Positions 50,632-59,633 are shown, numbered from the stretch's first letter. The stretch: 64,000 nt of DNA from Ferrimonas aestuarii (GCF_005116665.1 NZ_SWCJ01000006.1:62001-126000), one strand, 5' to 3'. Numbers and translations are program-made. The notes: generated from the letters alone by a model not told the origin.

Positions 50632-52014
50632 ATGAACGAACTGATGCTATTCAATGTTTACCTGTTTTACGGCCTGGTGTTCTTCACCATCGGCTGCGTC
50701 ATCAGCTTCCGTAATTTCAAGTTCAGTAAACTGGCCATCGCCTCAGCACTGCCCGCATTGGCACTATTTGGCATCACCCACGCCTTCCACGAGTGGTCCG
50801 AACTCTACTTTATCCTCTACGGCGACAGCCTGCCTCAAGAGTGGGGCATTCCCATTGAGATCCTGCGAATATTAAAACTCCTCGGCTCATTTTTGGCGTT
50901 GGTGTGGTTCGCTTGGCTAATGCTGAACATCTTATCGCAGACCCATAAGCGCTGGCTGTCGGCGCTGATCCCTGGACTGCTGTGCCTCTATGGTGCCGCC
51001 ACCCTAGTGCACATAGTGGTACTGCCAACCCACGAATCGCTGCTGCTCTCAGCAAAGCTCACTCGCTGGATATTTGGTTTAATGAGTGGTGGACTTGCTG
51101 GCATCGCCATGATTCTCTACGGCAAGCATCTTGGTAAACACAACCACCCCGGTGCCAATGCCTTTGCGTACTGCGGCATGTCGCTGCTGGCCTACGCCTT
51201 AGCAGCCGGATTGCTCTCCTCCTCTATGGGGCTTTGGGTTCCAATCGTACGCACCTTGTGTGCTTTAGCACTGCTACTGAGCTTACTGCAGGCATTGCGG
51301 GTATTTGAGCAGGAATACCACGATCAAATTCAGGATCAGCAAAAACGGGTCATGCGCACTGAAAAGCTGCGAGCCATTGGCGAGCTGGCATCCGGCATCG
51401 CCCATGAAATTAAAACCCCTCTCAGTTATGCCACCTTGAGTTGCGACCTGCTTGAACGGCAACTGGAATCCGAGCACCAAGGCCACCGCCAACTGCAACG
51501 AATTCGCCATGGGCTTGAACGTGCCAACCACATTAGCCAAGAGGTACTGAATTTCGCCCGCCATCAAGGGGAGCATCAGACCATCGAATTGGGCAGCGTC
51601 ATACGCAGTGCCATCGAGTTGATGCACCATCCGTTAAGAGAATTTCAATTGCGGCTCAGCATCGAGCCCAACCTGAACCTCACCGGTAATCCAATCAAGC
51701 TGGAGGAGGTGATCATCAATCTGATGAACAACGCCATTGATGCCTGTACCGACAGCAAACGCATTACCTTAAGAGTGTGGCAAGACACTTCAACCATCCA
51801 CCTAAGCATCGAAGACAGCGGCGGCGGTATGCCCGACTCTCAATTGCCGCAAGCGATGAGCCCATTTTTTACGACCAAGCCTCAAGGCCAAGGTACGGGT
51901 TTAGGGTTGGCAATCTGCCAACAGATCATTCAACAACACCAAGGCGACATCAGCCTTTGCAATGGTCAGCAGGGACTGCTGGCCACCATCAGCTTACCGA
52001 GGAGCGACCCATGA
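50632..52014 (+). CDS. 7-TM-type sensor histidine kinase
   Basis: A 460-aa kinase with an unusual N-terminal membrane domain of about seven hydrophobic helices (roughly residues 9-26, 33-50, 80-100, 110-130, 143-162, 176-196 and 203-222), which suggests sensing inside the membrane or at its surface instead of a periplasmic loop. HisKA has His258 in LASGIAHEIKTPLSY. The HATPase_c N box is INLMNNAIDAC, the G1 box EDSGGGMPD and the G2 box GTGLGLAICQ. The stop overlaps the regulator start by 4 nt. A redox or membrane-state signal would fit its neighbour, an octahaem cytochrome (inference). Confidence 0.9.
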   Translation: MNELMLFNVYLFYGLVFFTIGCVISFRNFKFSKLAIASALPALALFGITHAFHEWSELYFILYGDSLPQEWGIPIEILRILKLLGSFLALVWFAWLMLNILSQTHKRWLSALIPGLLCLYGAATLVHIVVLPTHESLLLSAKLTRWIFGLMSGGLAGIAMILYGKHLGKHNHPGANAFAYCGMSLLAYALAAGLLSSSMGLWVPIVRTLCALALLLSLLQALRVFEQEYHDQIQDQQKRVMRTEKLRAIGELASGIAHEIKTPLSYATLSCDLLERQLESEHQGHRQLQRIRHGLERANHISQEVLNFARHQGEHQTIELGSVIRSAIELMHHPLREFQLRLSIEPNLNLTGNPIKLEEVIINLMNNAIDACTDSKRITLRVWQDTSTIHLSIEDSGGGMPDSQLPQAMSPFFTTKPQGQGTGLGLAICQQIIQQHQGDISLCNGQQGLLATISLPRSDP

Positions 52015-52649
52015 GCCTTTCCGTACTCGTTGCCGAAGACGACCTTAACCTTAAAGAATCCATCGTCGAAGCTCTGGAATTGGAGGGCTTTAACGTCAAG
52101 GCGGTAGACGATGCCGAGGCGGCGCTGGATCTGGCAGAACAAAACGAATTTGATGTCGCCCTTTTCGATCTGGTGATGCCAGGAATGACAGGGGTCGAAG
52201 CCATCGCTTCGCTCCGGCGACAACAACCCAGCATCGGCGTGGTGATCACCACCGCTTTCGCCACGGTAGATACTGCCGTGGATGCCATGAAGCGAGGTGC
52301 CGATGACTTTATTCCTAAGCCATTTAATCTGGCAACCCTAGCCATGACTCTGCGCCGAGTGCAGGCCCAAAAACAACCTGAAATGGTGATGGAGGAGGAG
52401 CAAGCCAATCAGGTGTTCTCCGCCCTTTCCAATCCTCTACGTCGTGCAGTACTGCAACAACTGGCACAGCACAAGAAGCTCAGATTCATGGATCTGTGCC
52501 GCCTCGCAGGAGTAGAAAACCACACTCAGTTTAACTTCCATCTCAAACAATTGCGGCTGTGTGGCTTGGTCGAACAAAATGCGAACAAAGTCTATTTTTT
52601 GACAACCCAAGGGCAACAAATGGTAGAAAAAATGATCCATCACCATTAA
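52011..52649 (+). CDS. Response regulator with ArsR-type winged-helix output
   Basis: A 212-aa regulator. Residues 1-120 are a receiver (Asp53 in VALFDLVMPG, Lys102 in FIPKPF). Residues ~130-212 are a winged helix reading VFSALSNPLRRAVLQQLAQ ... LCRLAGVENHTQFNFHLKQLRLCGLVEQNANKVYFLTTQGQ, which is the ArsR/HTH_20 pattern (ALSNPLRRAVL, then the recognition helix) and not the OmpR, NarL or NtrC outputs common in this window. ATG 52011 overlaps the kinase stop by 4 nt and gives a receiver with normal boundaries. The gene precedes an octahaem lipoprotein and two palindromic elements that could be its binding sites. Confidence 0.9.
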   Translation: MSLSVLVAEDDLNLKESIVEALELEGFNVKAVDDAEAALDLAEQNEFDVALFDLVMPGMTGVEAIASLRRQQPSIGVVITTAFATVDTAVDAMKRGADDFIPKPFNLATLAMTLRRVQAQKQPEMVMEEEQANQVFSALSNPLRRAVLQQLAQHKKLRFMDLCRLAGVENHTQFNFHLKQLRLCGLVEQNANKVYFLTTQGQQMVEKMIHHH

Positions 52650-52685
52650 GAGAAAGCCTTTAATATCAAAGCATAAACTCCAATC

Positions 52686-52703
52686 TGATAACTGGAGTTA
52701 TCA
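52686..52703. promoter_or_regulatory. Palindromic operator candidate upstream of the octahaem lipoprotein
   Basis: TGATAACT-GG-AGTTATCA is a perfect 8-bp inverted repeat, ~105 bp before the ATG at 52808 and 36 bp after the ArsR-type regulator gene. Confidence 0.5.
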
Positions 52704-52760
52704 TCTCCTACGAGGGTGTCAACTGCCCTAATCTGGAAGCCAATCCTGAAGCTACTGGAT

Positions 52761-52795
52761 ACTGTCTGTGGAAAAACAGACAGTGCTCAGCACTG
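52761..52795 (+). promoter_or_regulatory. Nested inverted repeats in the leader of the octahaem lipoprotein gene
   Basis: ACTGTCTGT-GGAAAA-ACAGACAGT (52761-52784) is a perfect 9-bp hairpin. Overlapping it, CAGTGCT-C-AGCACTG (52781-52795) is another palindrome ending 1 nt before the AGGAG ribosome site (52797-52801). Confidence 0.5.
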
Positions 52796-52807
52796 CAGGA
52801 GATGATG

Positions 52808-54436
52808 ATGAACACCAAAATTACCCTAATCGCATCCATCTTGGCGGCCACCCTGGTCACCGGTTGTAGCGACGACGATGACAACAACTCACCCCCACCA
52901 CCGGTTCCAAACAACGCTCCGGTTGCCGCTGACATCCTCAGCGAAACCGAAAGTGCCGTTGCCATTGAGATCGACGTGCTGGCCAAGGCCACTGACGCAG
53001 ATGGCGACACACTCACCATTACCGCCGCCGAAGCGGTTAAAGGGCAAGCTAGCATCAAAGATGGCTTGATTCACTACGATCCAAAAGGCTTCGTCGGTGA
53101 AGACGTTATCGACTATAGCATCAGTGACGGCACCGACACCGATGAGGCAATCGTTACTGTCACTGTGACCGAAACCGAAGTGGTATTGAGCTATGTGGGC
53201 AGCGACCAGTGTCAAATGTGTCACTCGCAGCAGTACGCCAGCCACCAGAAGAGTGGTCACAACTTCAAGATCAGCAAAGTGGAAAATGGTCAACAGCCAG
53301 TATTCCCCTACACCGACATCAGCGGTGCACTGGAACTGATTAGTGATGCGGCTACCGATGACGACAACGACGGCCAGACCGACAACACTTTGGGCGCACC
53401 AACGAGCTACGCCGACGTAACCTACATCACCGGTGGTTACTTCAAGAAACTGCGCTGGTTCGATAACAATGGTCACATCGTGACCGGTACTGACGTGCAG
53501 TTTAACCTGTACGGCGAAGGCGATGACGTCATGAGTGGCTACCACGATAACGACATCGACATGATGTATGACTGCGGTAATTGTCACAATACCGGCTGGC
53601 GTCCATATGCCACTGGCAGCTACGAACATCGCCAAGATGATCTAGCTGGCATGGGTGGTAACTTTGCCTTCGCTGGCGTTCAATGTGAAGCCTGCCACGG
53701 CGCCGCCTCTGAACACGTTAAGGCTCCATCAAAAGACAACATCACCAAAGTCGCCACCCCACGTACTACGGCGTCTCTGCAAAGCGATTCAATGGGCTAT
53801 GGTGAAGCGATGCACTGCGCAGAATGCCATACTCGTGATGGCAACCGAGAGGGCGGCGACCTAGGTAATAACTACGTCAACGGCTACACCACCGCTTTCC
53901 CTGACGGTGAAGAGTTTGGTGGTCGCATTGCGGTGAAAGGCGGCCTGCCTCGTCACCATCAGGGCCACGATGAGATGATGGGCATTGACCCAGATACCGG
54001 CGTCGCCATGGGCAAGCACTACAACGCTGGCATGAGCTGCTCTAGCTGTCACAACCCGCACCAATCCACCGTGAATATGGGCGCTGCGGACGGCCTACAC
54101 GACACTGCCGTCAAAGCCTGTAGCACCTGCCACGCCGGTAAGGAGATGTCGGATCAAGGCATGCTAGGTCTGCACGCCAGCATGGATTGCACCACCTGTC
54201 ATATGCCTGAAGTGGTTAAGAACGCCACCTCGACACTAACCAAAGCGGGCGTGACTTTCGGTGACCAGATGATCCACACCATGGAGATCGACCTATTCAA
54301 TGACAAAGGCCAGATCACCGAAGACGGTAAGTTTATGTACCCTTACCTTCAAGACGGCTTTGCCTGTGGTGAGTGTCACGCCGAAGGCAGCAAGTTAGAC
54401 CGCTTGGTCGAGCTTGGCGGCAAGATGCACAAGTAA
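52808..54436 (+). CDS. Lipoprotein with an Ig/cadherin-like domain and eight haem c sites
   Basis: A 542-aa lipid-anchored cytochrome. Three ATGs in a row are in frame; the AGGAG spacing favours 52808. The lipobox is LVTGC, followed by an acidic and proline-rich linker. Residues ~35-120 have the cadherin-like fold of the VCBS/Ig type (NNAPVAADILSETESAVAIEIDV ... DADGDTLTITAAEAVKG ... VIDYSISDGTDTDEAIVTV). Then eight CXXCH motifs occur in order CQMCH, CGNCH, CEACH, CAECH, CSSCH, CSTCH, CTTCH and CGECH. Outer-membrane display and extracellular electron transfer are plausible, but no barrel partner is adjacent. It sits directly downstream of a two-component pair whose regulator has an unusual output domain. 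Confidence 0.9.
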   Translation: MNTKITLIASILAATLVTGCSDDDDNNSPPPPVPNNAPVAADILSETESAVAIEIDVLAKATDADGDTLTITAAEAVKGQASIKDGLIHYDPKGFVGEDVIDYSISDGTDTDEAIVTVTVTETEVVLSYVGSDQCQMCHSQQYASHQKSGHNFKISKVENGQQPVFPYTDISGALELISDAATDDDNDGQTDNTLGAPTSYADVTYITGGYFKKLRWFDNNGHIVTGTDVQFNLYGEGDDVMSGYHDNDIDMMYDCGNCHNTGWRPYATGSYEHRQDDLAGMGGNFAFAGVQCEACHGAASEHVKAPSKDNITKVATPRTTASLQSDSMGYGEAMHCAECHTRDGNREGGDLGNNYVNGYTTAFPDGEEFGGRIAVKGGLPRHHQGHDEMMGIDPDTGVAMGKHYNAGMSCSSCHNPHQSTVNMGAADGLHDTAVKACSTCHAGKEMSDQGMLGLHASMDCTTCHMPEVVKNATSTLTKAGVTFGDQMIHTMEIDLFNDKGQITEDGKFMYPYLQDGFACGECHAEGSKLDRLVELGGKMHK

Positions 54437-54464
54437 CTCACCCTATCATCATTATTTAATAGTG

Positions 54465-54489
54465 AAGCCGCCTTCGGGCGGCTTTTTTA
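54465..54489 (+). terminator. Rho-independent terminator of the octahaem lipoprotein gene
   Basis: AAGCCGCC-TTCG-GGCGGCTT with a UUCG tetraloop, followed by a T-run, 28 nt past the stop. Confidence 0.9.
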
Positions 54490-54537
54490 GGTCTCTGATA
54501 TACTGCCAACCCCGCTTCTTCAGACCAGCTCAAGCCG

Positions 54538-55116
54538 ATGCTCGACCAACAACTGCGCCAGCTACTGTATGACGATGCCGATAGAATGGCAGCGCTCAGC
54601 GCGCTGCGCCAGTTATCACTGCCTGATGCCTATATCGGCGCTGGCTTTGTACGTAACCTAGTGTGGGACCATTTGCATGGCTATCAGGCCACCGTTCTAA
54701 ATGATGTGGATGTGGTCTACTTTGACCCCAAACTGCGCTGGCAAGACTTGGAACTGGAAACTTCGCTGACCAAGCTGATACCAAACCTAAATTGGCAGGT
54801 AAAAAACCAAGCACTGATGCACCAAAAGCACGGTGATGCACCCTATCACAATACCGAAGATGCCATCCGTCGCTGGCCCGAACTGGAAACCGCCATCGCC
54901 GTCAGGCTCAATGATGACGACGATTTCGAGATTCTCGCCCCATTCGGGTTATCCTCCTTATTTGCTGGGCAGCTCACCCCTAATCCAGCTCGAGAGTATC
55001 AACTGTTTCTCAATCGAGTTCGCACCAAGAACTGGCTTACTCACTGGCCTAGATTATCTCTTGTGGAAGCCCAGCAGGGGGATATCAACCCGACAGTGCC
55101 AAAGCAAAACGCGTAG
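54538..55116 (+). CDS. NTP_transf_6 (DUF925) family nucleotidyltransferase-like protein
   Basis: A 192-aa protein of the NTP_transf_6 family. The nucleotidyltransferase core is recognisable as IGAGFVRNLVWDHLHG, then LNDVDVVYFD with the two metal-binding Asp, later the conserved EDAIRRWPE and ETAIAVRL, and IFLAP-like FEILAPFGLSSLFAG. Small-molecule substrates are unknown; the family is wide in proteobacteria. The gene's last 32 bp overlap tail to tail with the 55085 kinase. Confidence 0.85.
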   Translation: MLDQQLRQLLYDDADRMAALSALRQLSLPDAYIGAGFVRNLVWDHLHGYQATVLNDVDVVYFDPKLRWQDLELETSLTKLIPNLNWQVKNQALMHQKHGDAPYHNTEDAIRRWPELETAIAVRLNDDDDFEILAPFGLSSLFAGQLTPNPAREYQLFLNRVRTKNWLTHWPRLSLVEAQQGDINPTVPKQNA

Positions 55117-56461
55117 CTGGCCAACTCACCACAAACTTAGCACCGCCAAGGGACGACTCTTGCACCTCGATGCTGGCGTCCATTCGCGCCGCCGCGGCTT
55201 TGGCAATGGCCAGCCCCAATCCAAGCCCCCCCGTGCGTCGATTCCGGCTCTGATCCAAGCGAGCATAGGGCAAAAAGACGGTATCTCGATCCGCCTCAGG
55301 GATCCCTGAGCCATCATCTTCCACCACCAATACGCAGCGTTTTCCTAAGCAGCGGGTGTCTACGCTAACCTTGCTGGCAGCGTGGTTCACCGCATTTTTT
55401 ATCAAATTGTCGAACACCAAACGCAGATAGACCGAGCTGCAGCTAAGCATCAACTTTTGACTCTGCTGCAGCTCAATGTGCCGCTGCTCAGGCATGGCCA
55501 TCTCCCGCAACCGAGTTTGTAACCATGGGGTCAAGGTTATCGATAGCGGCGGGGTTTCATCGCCACCATCCACGGAAGCATTGAGTTTCGAGAACTCCAC
55601 AACCTGATTCACCAACTCATTGACGTCGTCCACGTAGCGATCAATGTCTGCAGTCAACTGCTTGAGCTCCGGTTGCTCGGTGCGCTGCTGAATAAGACCA
55701 GTCGCCAGCTGAATTCGGCTTAGGGGGGTTCGAACCTCATGGGGAATAGCTTGGGCAAAAATATCTCGTTCACGCACCAGATTTTCAACATCGGTGGCCA
55801 TCAAGTTGAAGCTGTGGGCCAGCTCATCCAGCGGCTTCTGCATGTTTTCATCGGCACGTACCTGAAGCTCCCCGTCGCCAAAGCGGCGCTGATAGCCAAT
55901 AAGAGATCGAATCTGATCCTGAAGGTTTCGCACTACCAACATAATGGTGATGCCAATCAGCACCATGGCCATCACCACCAGAAACGGATACACACCAACG
56001 CCCAGCTCAAACTGTGACTCAAACTTGGACATGAACTTATGCTCTTCCGGCGTACGCTCTTCATCCAGTTTTTGGTAGATCGCCAAACTGGCATCGCTAC
56101 TAGGGGAGATAAACACCGCCATCAGCTCCCCCTCTTCCAACTCGTAGTAATCCACCCCTTTGATGGCCTTGATGTAGTTACAGTTTTGACAGGGAAAGTA
56201 GCGCTCATCGCCGCTGAGCACCTTGAAAGAAAAGTCCAGCGTCAGAGGGTAGGCCAGCATATCTAGATCTTTCTGGCTGCCCTCATGCACCGCCTGAGAG
56301 ACCTGCTGATGAAGGTAGTTGGCCTCATACACAAACAGCGAGAAATCACCGTCACGGTACAGGGACTCCACCACATACAGAGTAAGTAGTACCGTCAAAC
56401 ACACCACAAACAGAATACTGAGGTAGAGGCGCGTAAACAGCGTGAATTTAGGTATCCGCAT
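55085..56461 (-). CDS. RstB-like sensor histidine kinase with a periplasmic CXXC
   Basis: A 458-aa kinase: TM1 at about 11-31, a periplasmic sensor of ~125 residues, TM2 about 155-178, HAMP, HisKA with His241 in AIPHEVRTPLSR, and HATPase_c (FDNLIKNAVNHAA, EDDGSGIP, GGLGLGLAIAKA). The sensor contains FPCQNCNYIKAIKG (Cys91 and Cys94). A CXXC in a periplasmic sensor loop is compatible with redox or metal sensing. The start overlaps the end of the regulator gene by 14 nt, in the usual RstA-RstB order. It ends inside the 3' end of the DUF925 gene. Confidence 0.9.
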   Translation of the reverse strand: MRIPKFTLFTRLYLSILFVVCLTVLLTLYVVESLYRDGDFSLFVYEANYLHQQVSQAVHEGSQKDLDMLAYPLTLDFSFKVLSGDERYFPCQNCNYIKAIKGVDYYELEEGELMAVFISPSSDASLAIYQKLDEERTPEEHKFMSKFESQFELGVGVYPFLVVMAMVLIGITIMLVVRNLQDQIRSLIGYQRRFGDGELQVRADENMQKPLDELAHSFNLMATDVENLVRERDIFAQAIPHEVRTPLSRIQLATGLIQQRTEQPELKQLTADIDRYVDDVNELVNQVVEFSKLNASVDGGDETPPLSITLTPWLQTRLREMAMPEQRHIELQQSQKLMLSCSSVYLRLVFDNLIKNAVNHAASKVSVDTRCLGKRCVLVVEDDGSGIPEADRDTVFLPYARLDQSRNRRTGGLGLGLAIAKAAAARMDASIEVQESSLGGAKFVVSWPATRFALALSG

Positions 56462-57119
56462 TGATCAATTTATACCCCTGATTCCTCACGGTAATGATGG
56501 TTTGGTAGGGGGCTCGGTTATCACCAAGCTTCTTCCTAAGGGCGGAGATACGCATATCGATGGAACGGTCGCACAGGTCATAATCGATGCCACGGAGCGA
56601 GCGACAACACTGAGTTCGACTGACCACATCGCCAATATTCTCTATCAACAAGGTCAGCATCTGGTACTCAGACTCAGTCAGTGTCAGAGGCTGACCTCTA
56701 AACTGCACTCTTTGACTATGACGACACACCTCAAACTGAGATTTCGGCATCGGCCGGTGGCGACGTAATAGCGCGTCAATGCGAGCGGTTAAGACATGAG
56801 GCCGCAGGGGCTTACCCATGAAATCGTCGGCCCCCAGCTTCAATAAGCTCACCTCACTGACGTCATCGTCACAGGCAGTCAGCACCATAATGGCACCGGT
56901 GTAGAATTTGCGAGCCCGTTTACAGACCTCGATGCCACTCAACCCCGGTAACATCAGATCCAACACCACCAGATCTGGATTTTGCAGCTGAATGGCCGCC
57001 AATGCTTCGGTGCCGTTGTCGATCACCGCCACATTGAACCCTTCCGCTTCCAGATACATGGCAACCAAACGTGCGATCTCTTGATCGTCCTCAACCAGTA
57101 ATATGTTTCCCTTAGTCAC
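56448..57119 (-). CDS. RstA-like OmpR-family response regulator
   Basis: A 223-aa regulator: receiver with acidic pocket VEDD, Asp54 in LVVLDLMLPG and Lys103 region GADDFMGKPL, followed by an OmpR winged helix (VQFRGQPLTLTESEYQMLTLL, DVVSRTQCCRSLRGIDYDLCDRSIDMRISALRKKLGD). The SLRGIDYD-DRSIDMRISALRKKLG match is the RstA/CpxR type. It forms a pair with the 55085 kinase. Confidence 0.93.
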   Translation of the reverse strand: MTKGNILLVEDDQEIARLVAMYLEAEGFNVAVIDNGTEALAAIQLQNPDLVVLDLMLPGLSGIEVCKRARKFYTGAIMVLTACDDDVSEVSLLKLGADDFMGKPLRPHVLTARIDALLRRHRPMPKSQFEVCRHSQRVQFRGQPLTLTESEYQMLTLLIENIGDVVSRTQCCRSLRGIDYDLCDRSIDMRISALRKKLGDNRAPYQTIITVRNQGYKLINADT

Positions 57120-57234
57120 CTCGCCCCCAGCAGATCAATGCAATGATGATTTAATACTGTGCATCGACCTGCTAATTTAGGGGAAAGTTCACCTTTTTGT
57201 TACAGAAAATGTCATAAACGATCCCTTTATCACG

Positions 57235-58455
57235 TTACAGACTATTCACCGCAACCGTGGTATCACTGAAGACTAAAGACTCGATATCCACCAAGGTGTT
57301 ATTACCATCACGGCCATCCACCATATCTTTGACACTGACCTCTTTACCATTTTTGCTGACTTCATATTCCGACGATGGACCAGAGAACAGCACTTTGTTG
57401 GTACCGGTGTTACCCCAAATATGGTTGTCGCGACCGTTCACTATCACATTGCTGTTTTTGCTGCCGGTTAAGCGCAGGTCTTTCAGGTATTGAGCATGAT
57501 GGGTGTAGCCCAATGCCGCGTTGAATTTGAGGCTAAAGTCTCCCTCAAAACTGTCATCAATACGGGCGGTGTAGGTGAGATAAGGGTGGAAGAATTTGTT
57601 GTTCAGCAATTCTGCGCCACGGGGATCTTTGGTTGGGATCTGTTCACGAGTCTTGGCGACATACAGATTCCACATGCCATATTGCCCCTCGTGGGCTCCC
57701 CAAAGGCCATAGTAACTGTCGATGACAGAAGCCAGATACTCCTGGGACAGGCTATTTTCTTCAGTTAGCTCCTTAACCCAGCCCGCAGACTCCTCACCCC
57801 AAGCCCACTTTTTGTCCGTCAACGCGTACTCTTGCGCCGTACGGATCTCTGCTTGGTAATCTGGCAGTGCCCCATTGAATTGAGGGTTCTGATCTACGCC
57901 GATGCCATAGTCATGCACCAGATGTAGGATCTCCTCAAAGGTGGCATCTCGGTGATCGTAGTTTTGGTTGATGTACCAAGGGTGACCCTCTACTTGAATC
58001 TCTCCCGCATACAGGGGCTGTCCCTCGACCTCTGAAGCTGGGTTAGTGCCATCATCGACGCCATTGAGCAGCAACAAGATGGCGCCATTGTCTGCCATTT
58101 TATTGGCCACCGCGCTCTTATCAGCACCGTATTGAGAGCCGGGGTAATTAGTAAGATAGTGCTCAAGCACGTTCCGTGCGCGAACAATCTGGTTATCGGT
58201 CAGGGCATCCTGAACCACGATGTGAATCGCACCGCCATTGGGGGTGTCCACCTTGGTATAGCGGTCGAATTTCAACGCCTTGGTATAAGTAGACTGCAAT
58301 GCTGTGGGGACTTCAGTAATCCCTAACTCATTGTCCGGTTTTGGTGTCGGCCCAGGAGTTGGGGTAGGCGTGGTGGAAGATGAAGAACTGCCTCCGCAAC
58401 CATACAGCGCTGCCAAGACCATGGCTCCCATAGTTAACCCAATGACTTTCTTCAT
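57235..58455 (-). CDS. Lipoprotein with a metalloprotease-like motif and an RTX-like tail
   Basis: A 406-aa lipoprotein; the start at 58455 is preceded by AGGA and gives a standard signal with lipobox AALYGC followed by a Gly/Ser and a Pro/Thr-rich linker. The central part contains ATFEEILHLVHDYGIGVD, in which E-x-x-L-H-x-x-H resembles a zinc site (HExxH in a shifted form), and later GWVKELTEENSLSQEYLASVIDSYYGLWGA. The C-terminal ~80 residues (RDNHIWGNTGTNKVLFSGPSSEYEV ... VDGRDGNNTLVDIESLVFSD) resemble the region flanking RTX beta-rolls in serralysin-type secreted proteins. I cannot name the family. A secreted or surface-anchored hydrolase is a guess. The gene is monocistronic. Confidence 0.72.
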   Translation of the reverse strand: MKKVIGLTMGAMVLAALYGCGGSSSSSTTPTPTPGPTPKPDNELGITEVPTALQSTYTKALKFDRYTKVDTPNGGAIHIVVQDALTDNQIVRARNVLEHYLTNYPGSQYGADKSAVANKMADNGAILLLLNGVDDGTNPASEVEGQPLYAGEIQVEGHPWYINQNYDHRDATFEEILHLVHDYGIGVDQNPQFNGALPDYQAEIRTAQEYALTDKKWAWGEESAGWVKELTEENSLSQEYLASVIDSYYGLWGAHEGQYGMWNLYVAKTREQIPTKDPRGAELLNNKFFHPYLTYTARIDDSFEGDFSLKFNAALGYTHHAQYLKDLRLTGSKNSNVIVNGRDNHIWGNTGTNKVLFSGPSSEYEVSKNGKEVSVKDMVDGRDGNNTLVDIESLVFSDTTVAVNSL

Positions 58456-58607
58456 AATAATCCTTAAGAAAAAATGATGACGATCATTAAAGTAAACCAA
58501 GCACTGGATGGATGCTGTAAGGCTAAGTAAGCGACCCAGATTCGGGAACAACAGCCGCCAGCGGATGGGCTTTGAAGCGCTTACAAACGCTTACATAGCG
58601 AAAATCC

Positions 58608-59513
58608 CTAAACGTGCGGCGAACTGTCCCAATACGGCGGAGTACCGAACTGTTCAATGTAATAATCAATAAAGGCGCGCACCTTGGGCGCCAATAACTG
58701 CGAGCTAGGGTAGACCGCCCACACTGCGACATCTGATGCCAAAGGGTAATCCTCTAGCACGGGCACCAACTCACCACTTCTCAAGTGTTGATGCACATTC
58801 CAAGTGGCCTGCATTGCGATACCTACGCCGGCGACGCAGGCCTGCCTCATGGCCGTGCCATTATCGGTGCGAAAACTGCCCCTAGGCCGAATGGTTACCA
58901 CCTCGGCATCATTCTGAAACTGCCACGTATCAATTCCGGTCAGCACAATGCAGTTATGTTGTGCCAGTTCCTCAAGTGACCTAGGCGTTCCATGTTTCGC
59001 CAGATACTCGGGGGAAGCACACAGCATGCGTTTATCTCGGGCCAACTTGCGAGCGATCAAGCTGGAATCTTTTAATGCCGAGTTACGAATGGCGATATCA
59101 AAACCGCCCTCAACCAGATCCACCACGGTATCGGTCAGTCGAAAGTCCACGGTTAGTTCTGGGTATCTACCCAGAAAGCCTTTTAGTTTTGGCATCATGT
59201 GCATGGTGGCAAATGACGCCGGTGCCGACACTCTCAGCGTACCTTTAGGCATGATGTTGCCCACACCTATCGAGGCTCGAGCCACCTCTACCTGAGCCAA
59301 TACCTCCTGGGCATGAGGCAAAAAGGTCAGCCCCTCTTCGGTCAGTGACACTTTGCGAGTGGTGCGATGCACCAAACGCACTCCTAAGGCTGCTTCCAAC
59401 TTATTGATGTGGGTACTGGCCACCGCAGGCGACAGCCCTAACTCCTGCCCCGCTGCACTGATGTTATGGGTGGCGGCAAGGCGCACGAACAGTCGTAGGT
59501 GCTCAAGATTCAT
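58608..59513 (-). CDS. LysR-family transcriptional regulator
   Basis: A 301-aa LTTR. The N-terminal HTH is MNLEHLRLFVRLAATHNISAAGQELGLSPAVASTHINKLEAALGVRLVHRTTRKVSLTEEG, followed by a linker helix and the substrate-binding domain (GTLRVSAPASFATMHMMPKLKGFLGRYPELTVDFRLTD, VVDLVEGGFDIAIRN). It is of the group with the GFDIAIR motif that controls small-molecule resistance or dehydrogenase genes. It is divergent from the SDR gene, with 120 bp between them, a layout in which the LTTR usually controls the neighbour. Confidence 0.92.
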   Translation of the reverse strand: MNLEHLRLFVRLAATHNISAAGQELGLSPAVASTHINKLEAALGVRLVHRTTRKVSLTEEGLTFLPHAQEVLAQVEVARASIGVGNIMPKGTLRVSAPASFATMHMMPKLKGFLGRYPELTVDFRLTDTVVDLVEGGFDIAIRNSALKDSSLIARKLARDKRMLCASPEYLAKHGTPRSLEELAQHNCIVLTGIDTWQFQNDAEVVTIRPRGSFRTDNGTAMRQACVAGVGIAMQATWNVHQHLRSGELVPVLEDYPLASDVAVWAVYPSSQLLAPKVRAFIDYYIEQFGTPPYWDSSPHV

Positions 59514-59633
59514 CGTCTATTTTCTTCGTTTTGAATAAAGTGATTCGTCTGTAGCCGATATTATCAAAATGGCGGCGGGATAATAGACTTGGGTTATCGA
59601 GAATCACCGGTCACTCATGAGGAACATCAGGCC

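Noticed and set aside
51777..52010. N-terminal extension of the 52011 regulator into the kinase frame
   Set aside because: The extra 78 codons overlap the kinase HATPase domain in another frame; ATG 52011 gives a standard receiver start and the usual 4-nt overlap.
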